Source of the DNA: Candidatus Acetothermia bacterium
Lineage (GTDB): Bacteria; Bipolaricaulota; Bipolaricaulia; Bipolaricaulales; Bipolaricaulaceae
Reading direction: 5' to 3'
DNA length: 36,043 nucleotides
Assembly: GCA_024653305.1 (NCBI GenBank)
Contig: JANLFW010000016.1
Location: forward strand, 1 to 36,043
The notes under the pieces are model-generated. The model did no database searches and had not been told where the DNA came from. It was given only the letters and a program-made list of their open reading frames with translations. Made by a program: the position numbers and the translations under genes. Each line of letters begins with the position of its first letter. Positions within the stretch are counted from its first letter, which is position 1. Below are positions 15,288-24,331 of the stretch, piece by piece.

Positions 15288-16308
15288 GTATTCCCCACAC
15301 GCGTGGGGATGGACCGTCGCATTCGAAACCAGCCGGAGCTACACCATCGCGTATTCCCCACACGCGTGGGGATGGACCGGACATCATGCGCCGCCAACTG
15401 GCCTCGACTGCCAGTATTCCCCACACGCGTGGGGATGGACCTGTCACCTGAAACGCAATCCCCCACGGCGGATACGTATTCCCCACACGCGTGGGGATGG
15501 ACCGAAACAGGCATGGGAAAAGAAGATCGCGGAGAGTATTCCCCACACGCGTGGGGATGGACCGGGGGGAATACTCCCCCGCCCTTCCCTTGGGCCGTAT
15601 TCCCCACACGCGTGGGGATGGACCGCGGAAAGGCTACTTTGCCTCATACTTATCCGCCGTATTCCCCACACGCGTGGGGATGGACCTTTTGCCCAGATAC
15701 TCGGGGCGATGTTCCGCGACGTATTCCCCACACGCGTGGGGATGGACCGAGGAACCAATCCCCGGAGATCGACTCCCGGACGGTATTCCCCACACGCGTG
15801 GGGATGGACCTGAGATCCTATCGGTTCTTGGTGTCACACACCGCGTATTCCCCACACGCGTGGGGATGGACCCTGTGTATGCCTTCCGCCTCAGCTCCGC
15901 GCTCGGTATTCCCCACACGCGTGGGGATGGACCGCGCTCGATCCGAGTGGAAGACATCTGACGATGGCGTATTCCCCACACGCGTGGGGATGGACCGAAG
16001 ACGCTTTCTTCGTCGCAGTGACCGGTGAGGGTATTCCCCACACGCGTGGGGATGGACCGTGGGACAAAGGATATGTACAAGTGCTGACCGGGAGTATTCC
16101 CCACACGCGTGGGGATGGACCTTCCGATGAGCTGGATTCGGGGCAAAGTCAACGAGTATTCCCCACACGCGTGGGGATGGACCTCCTCCCCTTCGAGCTG
16201 CGAATGCGGCCACTCTCGTATTCCCCACACGCGTGGGGATGGACCGGTCGCAGACCATTGCACCCCCCGGAGCAAGTGCCGTATTCCCCACACGCGTGGG
16301 GATGGACC
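15288..16308 (+). CRISPR. Type I-E CRISPR array, 17 repeats and 16 spacers
   Basis: Seventeen identical 28-nt repeats, beginning GTATTCCCCACACG and ending CGTGGGGATGGACC, start at 15288, 15351, 15414, 15476, 15536, 15597, 15659, 15721, 15783, 15845, 15906, 15969, 16031, 16094, 16156, 16218 and 16281. Spacers are 32-35 nt. The repeat folds into a CCCCAC/GTGGGG hairpin with an ACGC loop; Cas6e cutting after the stem would leave the handle AUGGACC plus one base. That 29th base is G ten times, T five times, C twice and never A. The GGGGATGGACC end on the right sets the transcription direction left to right, from the cas2 side. No sequence decay was seen in any of the 17 copies. Confidence 0.98.
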
Positions 16309-16554
16309 CCGCCTTCTCCCTGTCAGGCATGGCTATAGAAACCCACCTCGACCCCTGAAAGGCGCCCCCGTCGGGGATGAACCCCGACCCTACGTGGAAA
16401 CGATCGCGGAGGCCGCGCGGCGGGGATGGACCCCGCCGCTACTCGGCTTGGCCAGAGGTCGTTTCCCAACCAGTCCCAAAGCTAGACGTGGTGTGAGATC
16501 GAGCGCACCACCCCCGTGCACACCGGCTTCAGGCCGCGGAGAATCTGACCCGGC
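16309..16554 (+). other. Array trailer with two degenerate repeat ends
   Basis: After the last intact repeat come two partial look-alikes of its 3' half: GGGGATGAACC at 16373-16383 and GGGGATGGACC at 16422-16432, each preceded by a G/C-rich stretch but without the GTATTCCCC start. Their spacing (75 and 49 nt) does not fit the array period of 60-63. They may be decayed old repeats at the trailer end. The rest of the stretch, up to uvrC, shows no gene; a TAGACG at about 16483 is a weak -10 candidate for uvrC. Confidence 0.4.
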
Positions 16555-18390
16555 ATGGCAAAGACCAGCGACCTGGCCGAGAAGGCACGGGGGCTACCCA
16601 AGGACCCCGGCGTCTACCTGTTCCGCGGCCCGGACGGCACGGTCCTCTACGTGGGCAAGGCCGCCTCCCTCCGGGACCGGGTCCGCTCCTACTTCGCCTC
16701 CCGCCCCTCCCCCAAGGCCCGCCTCCTCCTCCGCGAAGCGGCCCACCTCGAGGCCATCGTCACCCCCACCGAGGAGGACGCCCTCGTCCTCGAGGACGCC
16801 CTCGTCAAGAAGCACCGTCCCCGGTTCAACGTCCGCCTCCGCGACGACAAGCGCTACCCCTACCTCAAGGTCACCGCCGAGCCGTTCCCCCGGGTCCTCG
16901 TCGTCCGCCGCCCCGCCGACGACGGCGCCCGCTACTTCGGGCCCTTCACCTCCAGCCGCGCCATGCGCCGGCTGCTCAAGCTCGCCCACAAGCTCTTCCC
17001 CATTCGCACCTGCAACCTCCCCCTCGGGGAGAAGACCTACGAGCGGCCCTGCCTCCTCTATTCCATCGGCCGCTGCTCCGGCCCCTGCGCGGGCCTGGTC
17101 ACGGAGGAGGAGTACCGCCGCTCCGTGGACGCCGCAGCCCACCTGTTCGAGGGCCGGGTGGAACGGGTCCTGGAGGACCTCGCCCTGGAGATGGTGCGGG
17201 CCTCCTCCGAGGAGCGGTTCGAGCACGCCGCGCGGCTGCGGGACACGATCCAGGCCCTGCAGCGGATCCGGGAGCGGCAGACCGTGGCCCTCCCCGACCC
17301 GGTGGACCTCGATGCCCTCGCCGTGGCCGCGGACGGGGACCGGGGCTACGGAACGGTGCTCCTCGTCCGCGGGGGGCGCCTCATCGGCCGGGAGGGGTTC
17401 GCCCTCTCCCTCCCCCACGGGGCGACGGCCGAGGACGCCCTGGAGGAGTTCCTCGACCAGTACTACACCCGGGCCACGGCCATCCCCCCGGAGGTCCTCG
17501 TCCCGTCCCCCGTCCCGGGGCTCACCGCCCTGGAGGCCTACCTCGCCCGCCGCCGGGGGTCCGCCGTGCACGTCGCCGTCCCCCGCTCCCCGGAGCGGAA
17601 GGCGCTCCTTGAGATGGCCGAGCGCAACGCCGCGCTCTCCCTGAGGCGGGCGGAGGAGGAACAGGCCCTCCCGGCGGAGGAGGAGGCAGTGGACGAGCTT
17701 GCGGAGGCGCTGTCTCTTTCCGTCCGCCCGTGGCGGATCGAGGCCTTCGACATCTCCAACCTCCAAGGGGAGGAGGCCACGGGGTCCATGGTTGCCTTCG
17801 TGGGCGGCCGCCCGCGGCGGGATGCCTACCGCCGGTTCCGGGTGAGGATCTCCGGGAGGCCCGACGACTACGCGATGATGGAGGAAGTCCTCCGCCGGAG
17901 GCTCCGCCACGGCCTGGCCGAGCTCTCCGACCCCTCGCTCTCCCGCGGCCGGTTCTCCGACTTGCCCGACCTCATCCTCGTCGACGGCGGCAAGGGGCAG
18001 CTCGCGGTGGCGGAGCGGGTCCTGGCCGAGCTAGAGCTTGGGGGGATCGAGCTCGCGGCGCTCGCCAAGCGGGAGGAGCTCGTCTACGTCCCGGGGCGGG
18101 GGGAGCCGGTCCGCCTCCCCCGGGGCTCGCCGGCCCTCAAGCTCCTGCAGCGGGTCCGCGACGAGGCCCACCGGTTCGCGGTGGAGTACCACCGTCACCT
18201 GCGAGGGCGGCGGTCGTTGGCGAGCCTGTTGGACGAGGTGGAGGGCATCGGCCCCAAGCGGAGGCAGCTTCTGCTCACCCGGTTCGGGTCCCTGGACGGT
18301 CTGCGGAAGGCATCGCTGGAGGAGCTCCTATCCGTGCCCGGCCTGCCCCGGGCGGCCGCGGAGCGGTTGTACAAAGCGCTCCACGCCTAG
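16555..18390 (+). CDS. uvrC: Excinuclease ABC subunit C
   Basis: A 611-residue UvrC, which makes both cuts around a DNA lesion in nucleotide excision repair with UvrA and UvrB. Domains in order: GIY-YIG nuclease (about 14-95; GVYLFRGPDGTVLYVGKA, R39 region SLRDRVRSYF), a Cys-rich linker (IRTCNLPL, RPCLLYSIGRCSGPC), the UVR domain that binds UvrB (about 205-240), the RNase H-like second nuclease (FDISNLQGEEATGSMVAF, LILVDGGKGQL, FAVEYHR) and a C-terminal helix-hairpin-helix pair (LLDEVEGIGPKRRQLLLTRFGS and LSVPGLPRAAAERLY). Length is normal. It stands alone after the CRISPR trailer and converges on the MFS gene with no gap at all between the two stop codons. Confidence 0.97.
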   Translation: MAKTSDLAEKARGLPKDPGVYLFRGPDGTVLYVGKAASLRDRVRSYFASRPSPKARLLLREAAHLEAIVTPTEEDALVLEDALVKKHRPRFNVRLRDDKRYPYLKVTAEPFPRVLVVRRPADDGARYFGPFTSSRAMRRLLKLAHKLFPIRTCNLPLGEKTYERPCLLYSIGRCSGPCAGLVTEEEYRRSVDAAAHLFEGRVERVLEDLALEMVRASSEERFEHAARLRDTIQALQRIRERQTVALPDPVDLDALAVAADGDRGYGTVLLVRGGRLIGREGFALSLPHGATAEDALEEFLDQYYTRATAIPPEVLVPSPVPGLTALEAYLARRRGSAVHVAVPRSPERKALLEMAERNAALSLRRAEEEQALPAEEEAVDELAEALSLSVRPWRIEAFDISNLQGEEATGSMVAFVGGRPRRDAYRRFRVRISGRPDDYAMMEEVLRRRLRHGLAELSDPSLSRGRFSDLPDLILVDGGKGQLAVAERVLAELELGGIELAALAKREELVYVPGRGEPVRLPRGSPALKLLQRVRDEAHRFAVEYHRHLRGRRSLASLLDEVEGIGPKRRQLLLTRFGSLDGLRKASLEELLSVPGLPRAAAERLYKALHA

Positions 18391-19623
18391 CTAGCGGCGG
18401 GCTTTCACCGGCCGGAGCCCGACCAGGGCCACCACGAGCCCGAGCGCGGCCAGGGCCATCACCGAGGGGAACACCGCGAGATACGTGCCGGTGGCGTCGC
18501 GAAGCACCCCGGAAAGCACGTTCCCCAGGATCGCCCCCGCCCCGTACGCGGTGAACACGAGGCCGTAGTTCTTCCCGTAATGTTTGGTCCCAAACAACGT
18601 GGCGGTGGCCGTAGGGGCGATGGCGAGCCATCCCCCGAGGTTCAGCCACAGCACGCTGAACGCGATGAAGTACGCGATCGCACTCCCCTCGCCCCACCGC
18701 CATAGGGCGGCGGCGGCAACGAGGATGAGCCCGAACGACACCAGGGCCGCATACCGCGGGGTCAACCGATCGGTGAGCCACCCGAACAGGGGCCGGCCAG
18801 CCCCGTTGAACACGGCAAACACGGACACGGCCAGCGCGGAGAGGGACGCGGACAGGCGGGCCACCTCTCGCCCGAACGGGGCGGCAATGCCGATCGCCAT
18901 CAGGCCGCTCAAGCACCCGATGGTGTACGTGGCCCACAGGGCGTAGAACGAAGCCGTGCGCACCATCTCGCTCCGGTCGAGCTCCACCGTGCCCGCCTTC
19001 GCCGGCGCGCCCGCCCAGCCGGCCGGGCGCCACCCCGCAGGCGGGAACCGAAGCGGCAAGGCCAGGACCACCAACGCGGCGAGGAAGGCGATCCCCAGGT
19101 ACGTGAACGTCCGCAGGACACCGACCGAACCGATGAGGGCGCCCGTGACGGGGGCGACGACGAGGGCGGAGATGCCGAACCCCATCACCGTCAGCCCAAC
19201 CGCAAGGCCTTTTCTGTCCGGGAACCACTTCGTGGCCACGGCGATCGGGCAGCCGTAGGCCACCCCGACCCCGGCCCCGCCGACCACGCCGTAGAGGAGG
19301 GTCAAGAGGAGGATATTGGGAGAAAAACCGGACAGGATCCAGCCGATCCCCACCAGGATCCCGCCCAGGATCCCGGTCTTGCGCGGTCCCCACCGCTCCA
19401 CCAGCCCCCCGGCGAACGCCATCCCGAGGGCGAACACGGCCAGGAACACCATGAACGGAAGGCCGCTTTCGGAGGCCTTGATCCCCCACAGCTCCTCGAG
19501 GGGCTTGCGGAACACGCTGAACGCGTACACCGCGCCCAGGCACACGTTGGCGAGGAGCCCGCACCCCACGAACAGCCAGCGCCCCTTCTCCGCCGGCATT
19601 CCCCCCACCCGAACCGTCCCCAT
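18391..19623 (-). CDS. OFA-family MFS transporter
   Basis: A 410-residue membrane protein with 12 predicted helices. The first helix LLANVCLGAVYAFSVFRKPLEE and the loop GWLTDRLTPR are typical of the oxalate/formate antiporter (OFA) branch of the major facilitator superfamily, which moves small carboxylates such as oxalate, formate, lactate or pyruvate. The start at 19623 is set by GAAGGAGG upstream; a longer frame to 19680 lacks a site. It lies 69 nt after acetyl-CoA synthetase on the same strand, with a hairpin between, so it may import a carboxylate such as acetate or lactate for that enzyme. That substrate link is inference. Confidence 0.85.
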   Translation of the reverse strand: MGTVRVGGMPAEKGRWLFVGCGLLANVCLGAVYAFSVFRKPLEELWGIKASESGLPFMVFLAVFALGMAFAGGLVERWGPRKTGILGGILVGIGWILSGFSPNILLLTLLYGVVGGAGVGVAYGCPIAVATKWFPDRKGLAVGLTVMGFGISALVVAPVTGALIGSVGVLRTFTYLGIAFLAALVVLALPLRFPPAGWRPAGWAGAPAKAGTVELDRSEMVRTASFYALWATYTIGCLSGLMAIGIAAPFGREVARLSASLSALAVSVFAVFNGAGRPLFGWLTDRLTPRYAALVSFGLILVAAAALWRWGEGSAIAYFIAFSVLWLNLGGWLAIAPTATATLFGTKHYGKNYGLVFTAYGAGAILGNVLSGVLRDATGTYLAVFPSVMALAALGLVVALVGLRPVKARR

Positions 19624-19643
19624 CGTCGCCTCCTTCAGAGGAG

Positions 19644-19665
19644 GGGGCGGACGAACGTCCGCCCC
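19644..19665 (-). terminator. Hairpin between acs and the MFS gene
   Basis: A perfect 9-bp stem (GGGGCGGAC / GTCCGCCCC) with a 4-nt loop lies after the acs stop and 21 nt before the MFS start. It has no T-run in the minus direction, so it may lower read-through or stabilise the upstream message rather than end transcription fully. Confidence 0.5.
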
Positions 19666-19692
19666 GCTCCTTCGCGCCACCTGCAGCCCCCG

Positions 19693-21639
19693 TCAGCCCT
19701 TGTACCCCACCACCGCTTTGAGCTCCTCCACCGACTCCGGGTTGCGCAGGGTGGAGATGTCCCCCAAGGGATCGCCCCGCACCAGGGCCTTGAGCACCCG
19801 GCGCATGATCTTCCCGGACCGGGTCTTGGGGACATCCTCGGCAAAGTAGATCGCCGCCGGACGGGCGGTGGGCCCGATGTGCTGGTCCACCGTCTTGATG
19901 AGCTCCTTCTGCAGGTCCGGGGAACTCTGGACCCCCTTCTTGAGGAGGACAAACGCCACCGGCACCTCGCCCTTCACCTCGTCGGGCTTGGACACCACCG
20001 CCACCTCCGAGACGAGGGGATGCTGGGACAGGGCATCCTCCACCTCGGCGGTGGCCAGGCGGTGCCCGGCCACGTTCATCACGTCGTCCACGCGGCCGGT
20101 GATGCGGATGTTCCCCATCTCGTCCATCCGGGCGCCATCCCGGGTGAAGTAGAGGTTGGGCCCGAACTCAGCGAAGTAGGTGCCCTTGTACTTCTCCGGG
20201 TCGCCGTACAGGCCCCGGAGTAGGGCCGGCGGGAACGGGGGCTCGAGCACGAGGTACCCGCCCTCCCCGGTCTTCACCGGCTGTCCACCGGCGTCCACGA
20301 TCTTGGCGCGGATCCCGGGGAACGGGCGGCCAGCCACGGTGGGGATGAACGGGCCGATGCCGGGCAGGGCCTGGACACAGGTGGCCCCGGTCTCCGTCTG
20401 CCACCACGTGTCGATGATCGGGCACCTTCCCCCCCCGATGTGCTCGAAGTACCACAGCCACGCGTCTTCGTTGATCGGCTCGCCCACCGTGCCCAGGACC
20501 TTGAGCGAGGAGAGGTCGTACTTCGCTGGCCACTCCTCACCCCATTTGACGTGCATGCGGATCGCAGTGGGGGCGGTGTAGTACACGGTCACCCTGTGCT
20601 TGGCGATCACCGCCCACATCCGGCCGAAGTCCGGGAAGTCGGGGGTGCCCTCGAACACCACCGTGGCCACCCCGTTCATCAGCGGTCCGTAGTTCAAATA
20701 GGAGTGGCCGGTGATCCACCCCACGTCCGCGGTGCACCAGTGGATGTCGTCGCCGTGCAGGTCGAAGTCCCACTTGCAGGTGGCGTACACCTGAACCGCA
20801 TAGCCACCGGTGGTGTGCATGGCCCCTTTCGGTTTCCCGGTGGTACCCGAGGTGTACAGGATGAACGCGAGGTCTTCGGCATCCATCTCCTCCGGCCGGC
20901 AGACCGGGGACTGCCCGCGCACGACCTCGTGGTACCACACGTCGCGACCGGGGGTAAGCGGGATCTCGTTCCCAGCCCGGCGGACCACGATCAGCTTCTG
21001 GACCTGAGTCCCGGCCAGGGCCTGGTCGGCCTGGGGCTTGAGCGGGATCAGCTTCCCGCGCCGGAAGTAGCCGTCGGCAGTGATGAGGACCTTGGCCCCG
21101 CAGTCGAGCAGCCGATCCCGGAGCGCCTCCGGCGAGAACGCGGAGAACACCACCGTGTGCACGGCCCCGATCCGCACCACCGCCTGCATGGCGATCACCA
21201 CCTCGGGGATCATGGGGAGATAAATCCCTACCCGATCGCCCTTGCGCACGCCTAGGGCTTTGAGGGCGTTCGCGAACCGCGCCACCTCGTCCAGGAGTTC
21301 CTTGTACGTGAAGATCCGGTTCGGCTCATCGGGGGGCTCAGGCTCCCAGATCAGGGCGACCTTCCCGCCCTTGCCCGCTTCCACGTGCCGGTCCAGAGAG
21401 TTGTAGGAGAGGTTGAGCTTCCCCCCCACGAACCAGCGGAACGCGTAGGGTTCCTCCTCGTACACCTTGGTCCACTTCTTGAACCAGGCGATCTCCTCGG
21501 CCCGCTGGGCCCAGAACGATGGGGGGTCGGCCGCCGCCTGTTCGTACACCTTGGCGTCGGACACCCAGGCGCGCTCGCGCAGGGCATCGGTCGGCCAGTA
21601 CCAGTTCTGGCGTTTGGGATCCGGCTGTACCCACTTCAT
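19693..21639 (-). CDS. acs: Acetyl-CoA synthetase (AMP-forming)
   Basis: A 648-residue enzyme that converts acetate, ATP and CoA to acetyl-CoA, AMP and pyrophosphate. The adenylate-forming core has YTSGTTGKPKGAMHTTGG (phosphate loop), the W in TADVGWITGHSY that limits the pocket to short acids, DTWWQTETG, and the hinge region ITGRVDDVMNVAGHRL. The C-terminal PKTRSGKIMRR carries the catalytic lysine that is acetylated in many bacteria. Start at ATG 21639 gives the usual length; GTG codons at 21642 and 21675 are alternatives, none with a strong ribosome site. A good promoter lies at 21698-21725. Followed by the carboxylate transporter. Confidence 0.96.
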   Translation of the reverse strand: MKWVQPDPKRQNWYWPTDALRERAWVSDAKVYEQAAADPPSFWAQRAEEIAWFKKWTKVYEEEPYAFRWFVGGKLNLSYNSLDRHVEAGKGGKVALIWEPEPPDEPNRIFTYKELLDEVARFANALKALGVRKGDRVGIYLPMIPEVVIAMQAVVRIGAVHTVVFSAFSPEALRDRLLDCGAKVLITADGYFRRGKLIPLKPQADQALAGTQVQKLIVVRRAGNEIPLTPGRDVWYHEVVRGQSPVCRPEEMDAEDLAFILYTSGTTGKPKGAMHTTGGYAVQVYATCKWDFDLHGDDIHWCTADVGWITGHSYLNYGPLMNGVATVVFEGTPDFPDFGRMWAVIAKHRVTVYYTAPTAIRMHVKWGEEWPAKYDLSSLKVLGTVGEPINEDAWLWYFEHIGGGRCPIIDTWWQTETGATCVQALPGIGPFIPTVAGRPFPGIRAKIVDAGGQPVKTGEGGYLVLEPPFPPALLRGLYGDPEKYKGTYFAEFGPNLYFTRDGARMDEMGNIRITGRVDDVMNVAGHRLATAEVEDALSQHPLVSEVAVVSKPDEVKGEVPVAFVLLKKGVQSSPDLQKELIKTVDQHIGPTARPAAIYFAEDVPKTRSGKIMRRVLKALVRGDPLGDISTLRNPESVEELKAVVGYKG

Positions 21640-21697
21640 CACCTTGCCTGCCACCTTTCTACCCCCTTCCAACACTGGACGCGCTCAAACCTAGTGC

Positions 21698-21725
21698 ATG
21701 ATACCCGAGCCTCTCACGACGTCAA
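21698..21725 (-). promoter_or_regulatory. Promoter of acs
   Basis: On the minus strand TTGACG (21725-21720), a 16-nt spacer and TATCAT (21703-21698) give a near-consensus promoter with a start near 21690. It faces away from the DUF502 promoter about 125 nt to the right. Confidence 0.65.
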
Positions 21726-21848
21726 CGCGCGCCCAGGCGTGAACCACATTGGAAAGCGAACGGGTGCCGGTCCCGCTGGGGAAGCGCGGCCCGTCGACCC
21801 AGTGGCTCGAACCGAGGGCGATCCCTGATCCACGTGGGGCATGACGTT

Positions 21849-21877
21849 TTGCGCCCCCCACGGGTTTGGCGTACAAC
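21849..21877 (+). promoter_or_regulatory. Candidate promoter of the DUF502-accDA run
   Basis: TTGCGC (21849-21854), a 17-nt spacer and TACAAC (21872-21877) lie 16 nt before the ATG at 21894, with the ribosome site CCGGAGGAAGG between. This would start transcription at about 21884. Confidence 0.5.
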
Positions 21878-21893
21878 TCTCCCCGGAGGAAGG

Positions 21894-22559
21894 ATGCCGA
21901 AGTTCTTGCGTTGGCTGAGGGATAGTTTCCTGTCCGGCCTTGTGGCCATCCTGCCCCTTGGCCTCACCCTGTACGTCCTGTGGCTCCTGTACCGGCTGGC
22001 GTACAACCTGTTCGGCCCGGACACGACGTTCGCCCAGCTCCTCACGCGTGCGTTCGGCCGGTACATCCCCGGGGTCGAGGTGGCGATCACCCTCCTCGTG
22101 GTGCTGGCGGTGGGGGCGATCGTGCGCCACTGGCTAGGCCGCCGGATCCTGTGGACCCTGGAGCAGGCCGTGCTCGCCCTGCCTGGGGTGCGCAAGCTGT
22201 ACTGGGCTGCCCGCCAACTCATCCACGTCCTTCTCCTCATGCGTCGGGACGAGGGGCTGGGCTCCCAGCGGCGGTTGGTGCTGGTGGAGTTCCCCTACCC
22301 CGGGTCGTACGTGGTGGGGATGGTGACGAGCGAGGACCTCACCCAGGTGAGCCCGGCCTTGGACCGGGATGCGGTCTCGGTGTACGTGCCCACAGCGCCC
22401 AATCCCCTCTCAGGATGGCTGTTGTTCATCCCCCGGGCGAAGCTGGTCCCGCTCGACCTCACGATGGAGGAGTGGGTGAGCCTGGTTCTGTCCGGCGGGT
22501 TGGTGACGCCGTCTCCGGGCAAGGCGAAGGAGAGTGCCGATGCCGATCAGAAAGGATAA
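21894..22559 (+). CDS. DUF502 family membrane protein
   Basis: A 221-residue protein with two membrane helices near the N-terminus (about 12-36 and 60-82), followed by a soluble part. The opening FLRWLRDSFLSGLVAILPLGLTLYVLWLLY, then VRKLYWAARQLIHVLL, LVEFPYPGSYVVGMVT, and VYVPTAPNPLSGWLLFIPRAKLVPLDLTMEEWVSLVLSGG are the conserved blocks of DUF502, whose function is unknown. GGAGGAAGG precedes the ATG. It overlaps accD by 20 nt and so belongs to the same operon, which may hint at a role tied to membrane lipid supply, although this is only inference. Confidence 0.88.
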   Translation: MPKFLRWLRDSFLSGLVAILPLGLTLYVLWLLYRLAYNLFGPDTTFAQLLTRAFGRYIPGVEVAITLLVVLAVGAIVRHWLGRRILWTLEQAVLALPGVRKLYWAARQLIHVLLLMRRDEGLGSQRRLVLVEFPYPGSYVVGMVTSEDLTQVSPALDRDAVSVYVPTAPNPLSGWLLFIPRAKLVPLDLTMEEWVSLVLSGGLVTPSPGKAKESADADQKG

Positions 22560-23394
22560 ACGGGACCGGTACGTGTCGGTGGACGTCGGTGGGCGGGAGG
22601 AACCGCTGTGGCTGCGGTGCCAGGCTTGCGGCGAGCTCGTGTTCCGCCGGAAACTCCGGGAGTCGAGCTACATCTGCCCCCGTTGCGGGGCGTACTTCTT
22701 CCTCACCGCCACGGAACGGATCGCGGCCCTGGTGGACGAGGGCACGTTCCGCGATCTCACCCCATCCACCTCATCCCACGACCCCCTGGGGTTCGTGGAC
22801 CAGGAGCCGTACAAGGAGCGGCTGCGCAAGGCCCAGGAGCAAACGGGGCTCAAGGACGCGGTGGTGGTGGGGGAGGCCAAGATCCACGGCCACCCGGTAA
22901 TGCTCGCGGTGATGGACTTCCGGTTCATCGGGGGGAGCATGGGGATCGCCGTGGGGGAGGCGCTAGCGTGGGCGATGGACCACGCCGCTCCTCATCGTCT
23001 CCCGTTCGTGTTCATCGTCTCCTCCGGAGGGGCGCGGGTCCAGGAAGGCATCCTTGCCCTGTTGCAGATGGCGAAGACGGTGGCCGCCCGGCAGCAGCTG
23101 GCGAAGGCGGGCGTCCCCTACATCGCCGTGCTCACCTACCCCTCCACCGGAGGGGTGTTGGCGTCCCTGGCCAGCCTGGCCGACATCACCCTGGCCGAGC
23201 AGGGGGCCCTGATCGGGTTCGCCGGGCCGAAGGTGATCGAGCAGACCACCGGGGAGCGGTTGCCTCCGGAGTTCCAGACGGCCAAGTTCGCTTTGGAGCA
23301 CGGGCATGTGGACCAGGTGGTGGCCCGGGCGGAGCTGCGGGATGAGCTCGGCCGCATCCTGAGCGTATTCCAGGAGAGCCCCCATGCCGCATGA
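22540..23394 (+). CDS. accD: Acetyl-CoA carboxylase carboxyltransferase subunit beta
   Basis: A 284-residue subunit that, with AccA, transfers the carboxyl group from biotin to acetyl-CoA to give malonyl-CoA for fatty acid synthesis. A four-cysteine zinc ribbon is at C27-C30 and C46-C49 (CQAC ... CPRC). The crotonase-like body has MDFRFIGGSMGIAVGEAL, SSGGARVQEGILALLQMAKT, TYPSTGGVLASLASLADI and IGFAGPKVIEQTTGERLPPEFQTA. ATG at 22540 follows GAAGGAGA; a GTG two codons earlier is also possible. It overlaps both the DUF502 gene and accA, which favours balanced translation of the two subunits. The biotin carboxylase and carrier genes are not in the window. Confidence 0.96.
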   Translation: MPIRKDKRDRYVSVDVGGREEPLWLRCQACGELVFRRKLRESSYICPRCGAYFFLTATERIAALVDEGTFRDLTPSTSSHDPLGFVDQEPYKERLRKAQEQTGLKDAVVVGEAKIHGHPVMLAVMDFRFIGGSMGIAVGEALAWAMDHAAPHRLPFVFIVSSGGARVQEGILALLQMAKTVAARQQLAKAGVPYIAVLTYPSTGGVLASLASLADITLAEQGALIGFAGPKVIEQTTGERLPPEFQTAKFALEHGHVDQVVARAELRDELGRILSVFQESPHAA

Positions 23395-24331
23395 GGACAA
23401 GCTCCGGGCGCTGGAGGAGAAGGCGGCCGAGCTGCGCAAGCTGGTGGAAGGCAACGAGCTGGACCTGCGCGAGGAGCTTACCCTCCTCGAACGCAAGATC
23501 TCCGAGCTCAAGCGCCAGCACTACGCTGCCCTCGCGGACTGGGACCGGGTGCAGCTCGCCCGCCGGCTGGACCGGCCGGGGGGCCTCTCGTTCGTCCAGG
23601 CCCTGGCCGAGGGGTTCTACGAGCTGCGGGGGGACCGGATGCTCGGGGACGACCCGGCCCTGCGCGGGGGGGTGGCGAGGTTGGGGGGGCGGCCGGTGGC
23701 CATCCTGTTCCACCACCGCGGGGGGACGCCGGAGGAACAGCGGGCGTGCCGGTTCGGCATGGCCACCCCGGAGGGCTACCGGAAGGCGCTGCGGATCATG
23801 GACATGGCCGCCCGGCTGCGGTTGCCGGTGGTGACCCTGATCAACACCCCGGGGGCCTACCCCGGGGTGGCGGCGGAGGCCCACAACATCGCGGGGGCCA
23901 TTGCCCAGTGCATCGCGGCCATGATCGCCTTGCCCGTGCCCACGGTGGCGGTGATCCTCGGGGAGGGGGGATCGGGCGGAGCGGTGGCCCTGGCCGCCGC
24001 CGATCGGCTGCTCATGCTGGAGAACGCCACCTACTCCGTGATTTCCCCGGAAGGGGCGGGGGCCATCCTGTGGAAGGACGCCGGGGCTGCCCCCAAGGCG
24101 GCCCAGGCCCTGAAGCTCACCGCCCCCCACCTCCGGGAGCTGGGGGTGGTGGACGAGGTCATCCCCGAACCCCTGGGCGGGGCCCACACCGACCCCGAGG
24201 GCACGGTGGGTGCGGTGCGGGCAGCGGTGCTGCGGCACCTTCAGGAACTCGACGCGATGCCCCTGGACGAGCGCTTGCACTTGCGGTACAAACGGTACCG
24301 AGATGTGGGACGTCAAGACCCAGCCGGTTAA
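23384..24331 (+). CDS. accA: Acetyl-CoA carboxylase carboxyltransferase subunit alpha
   Basis: A 315-residue partner of AccD that binds carboxybiotin. An N-terminal coiled helix pair (LRALEEKAAELRKL...LERKISELKRQHY) leads into the crotonase fold with LSFVQALAEGFYELRGDRMLGDDPA, FGMATPEGYRKALRIMDMAARLRLPVVTLINTPGAYPG, ILGEGGSGGAVAL and YSVISPEGAGAILWKDA, all strongly conserved. Length is normal. The ATG overlaps the end of accD by 11 nt. Its last 29 nt overlap the start of the Crp/Fnr gene, so the regulator is translated from the same message. Confidence 0.97.
   Translation: MPHEDKLRALEEKAAELRKLVEGNELDLREELTLLERKISELKRQHYAALADWDRVQLARRLDRPGGLSFVQALAEGFYELRGDRMLGDDPALRGGVARLGGRPVAILFHHRGGTPEEQRACRFGMATPEGYRKALRIMDMAARLRLPVVTLINTPGAYPGVAAEAHNIAGAIAQCIAAMIALPVPTVAVILGEGGSGGAVALAAADRLLMLENATYSVISPEGAGAILWKDAGAAPKAAQALKLTAPHLRELGVVDEVIPEPLGGAHTDPEGTVGAVRAAVLRHLQELDAMPLDERLHLRYKRYRDVGRQDPAG

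Noticed and set aside
15061-16338. Long open frames across the CRISPR array on both strands
   Set aside because: They only translate the 28-nt repeats (recurrent SPHAWGWT, IPHTRGDGP, FPTRVGMD and their minus-strand counterparts) plus spacers.
16109-17644. A 511-codon plus-strand frame over the array end and uvrC
   Set aside because: Its sequence is Ser/Pro/Arg low complexity, the typical out-of-frame shadow of the GC-rich uvrC gene.
18380-18400. Bidirectional terminator between uvrC and the MFS gene
   Set aside because: The stop codons abut and I found no stem-loop with a T-run there.
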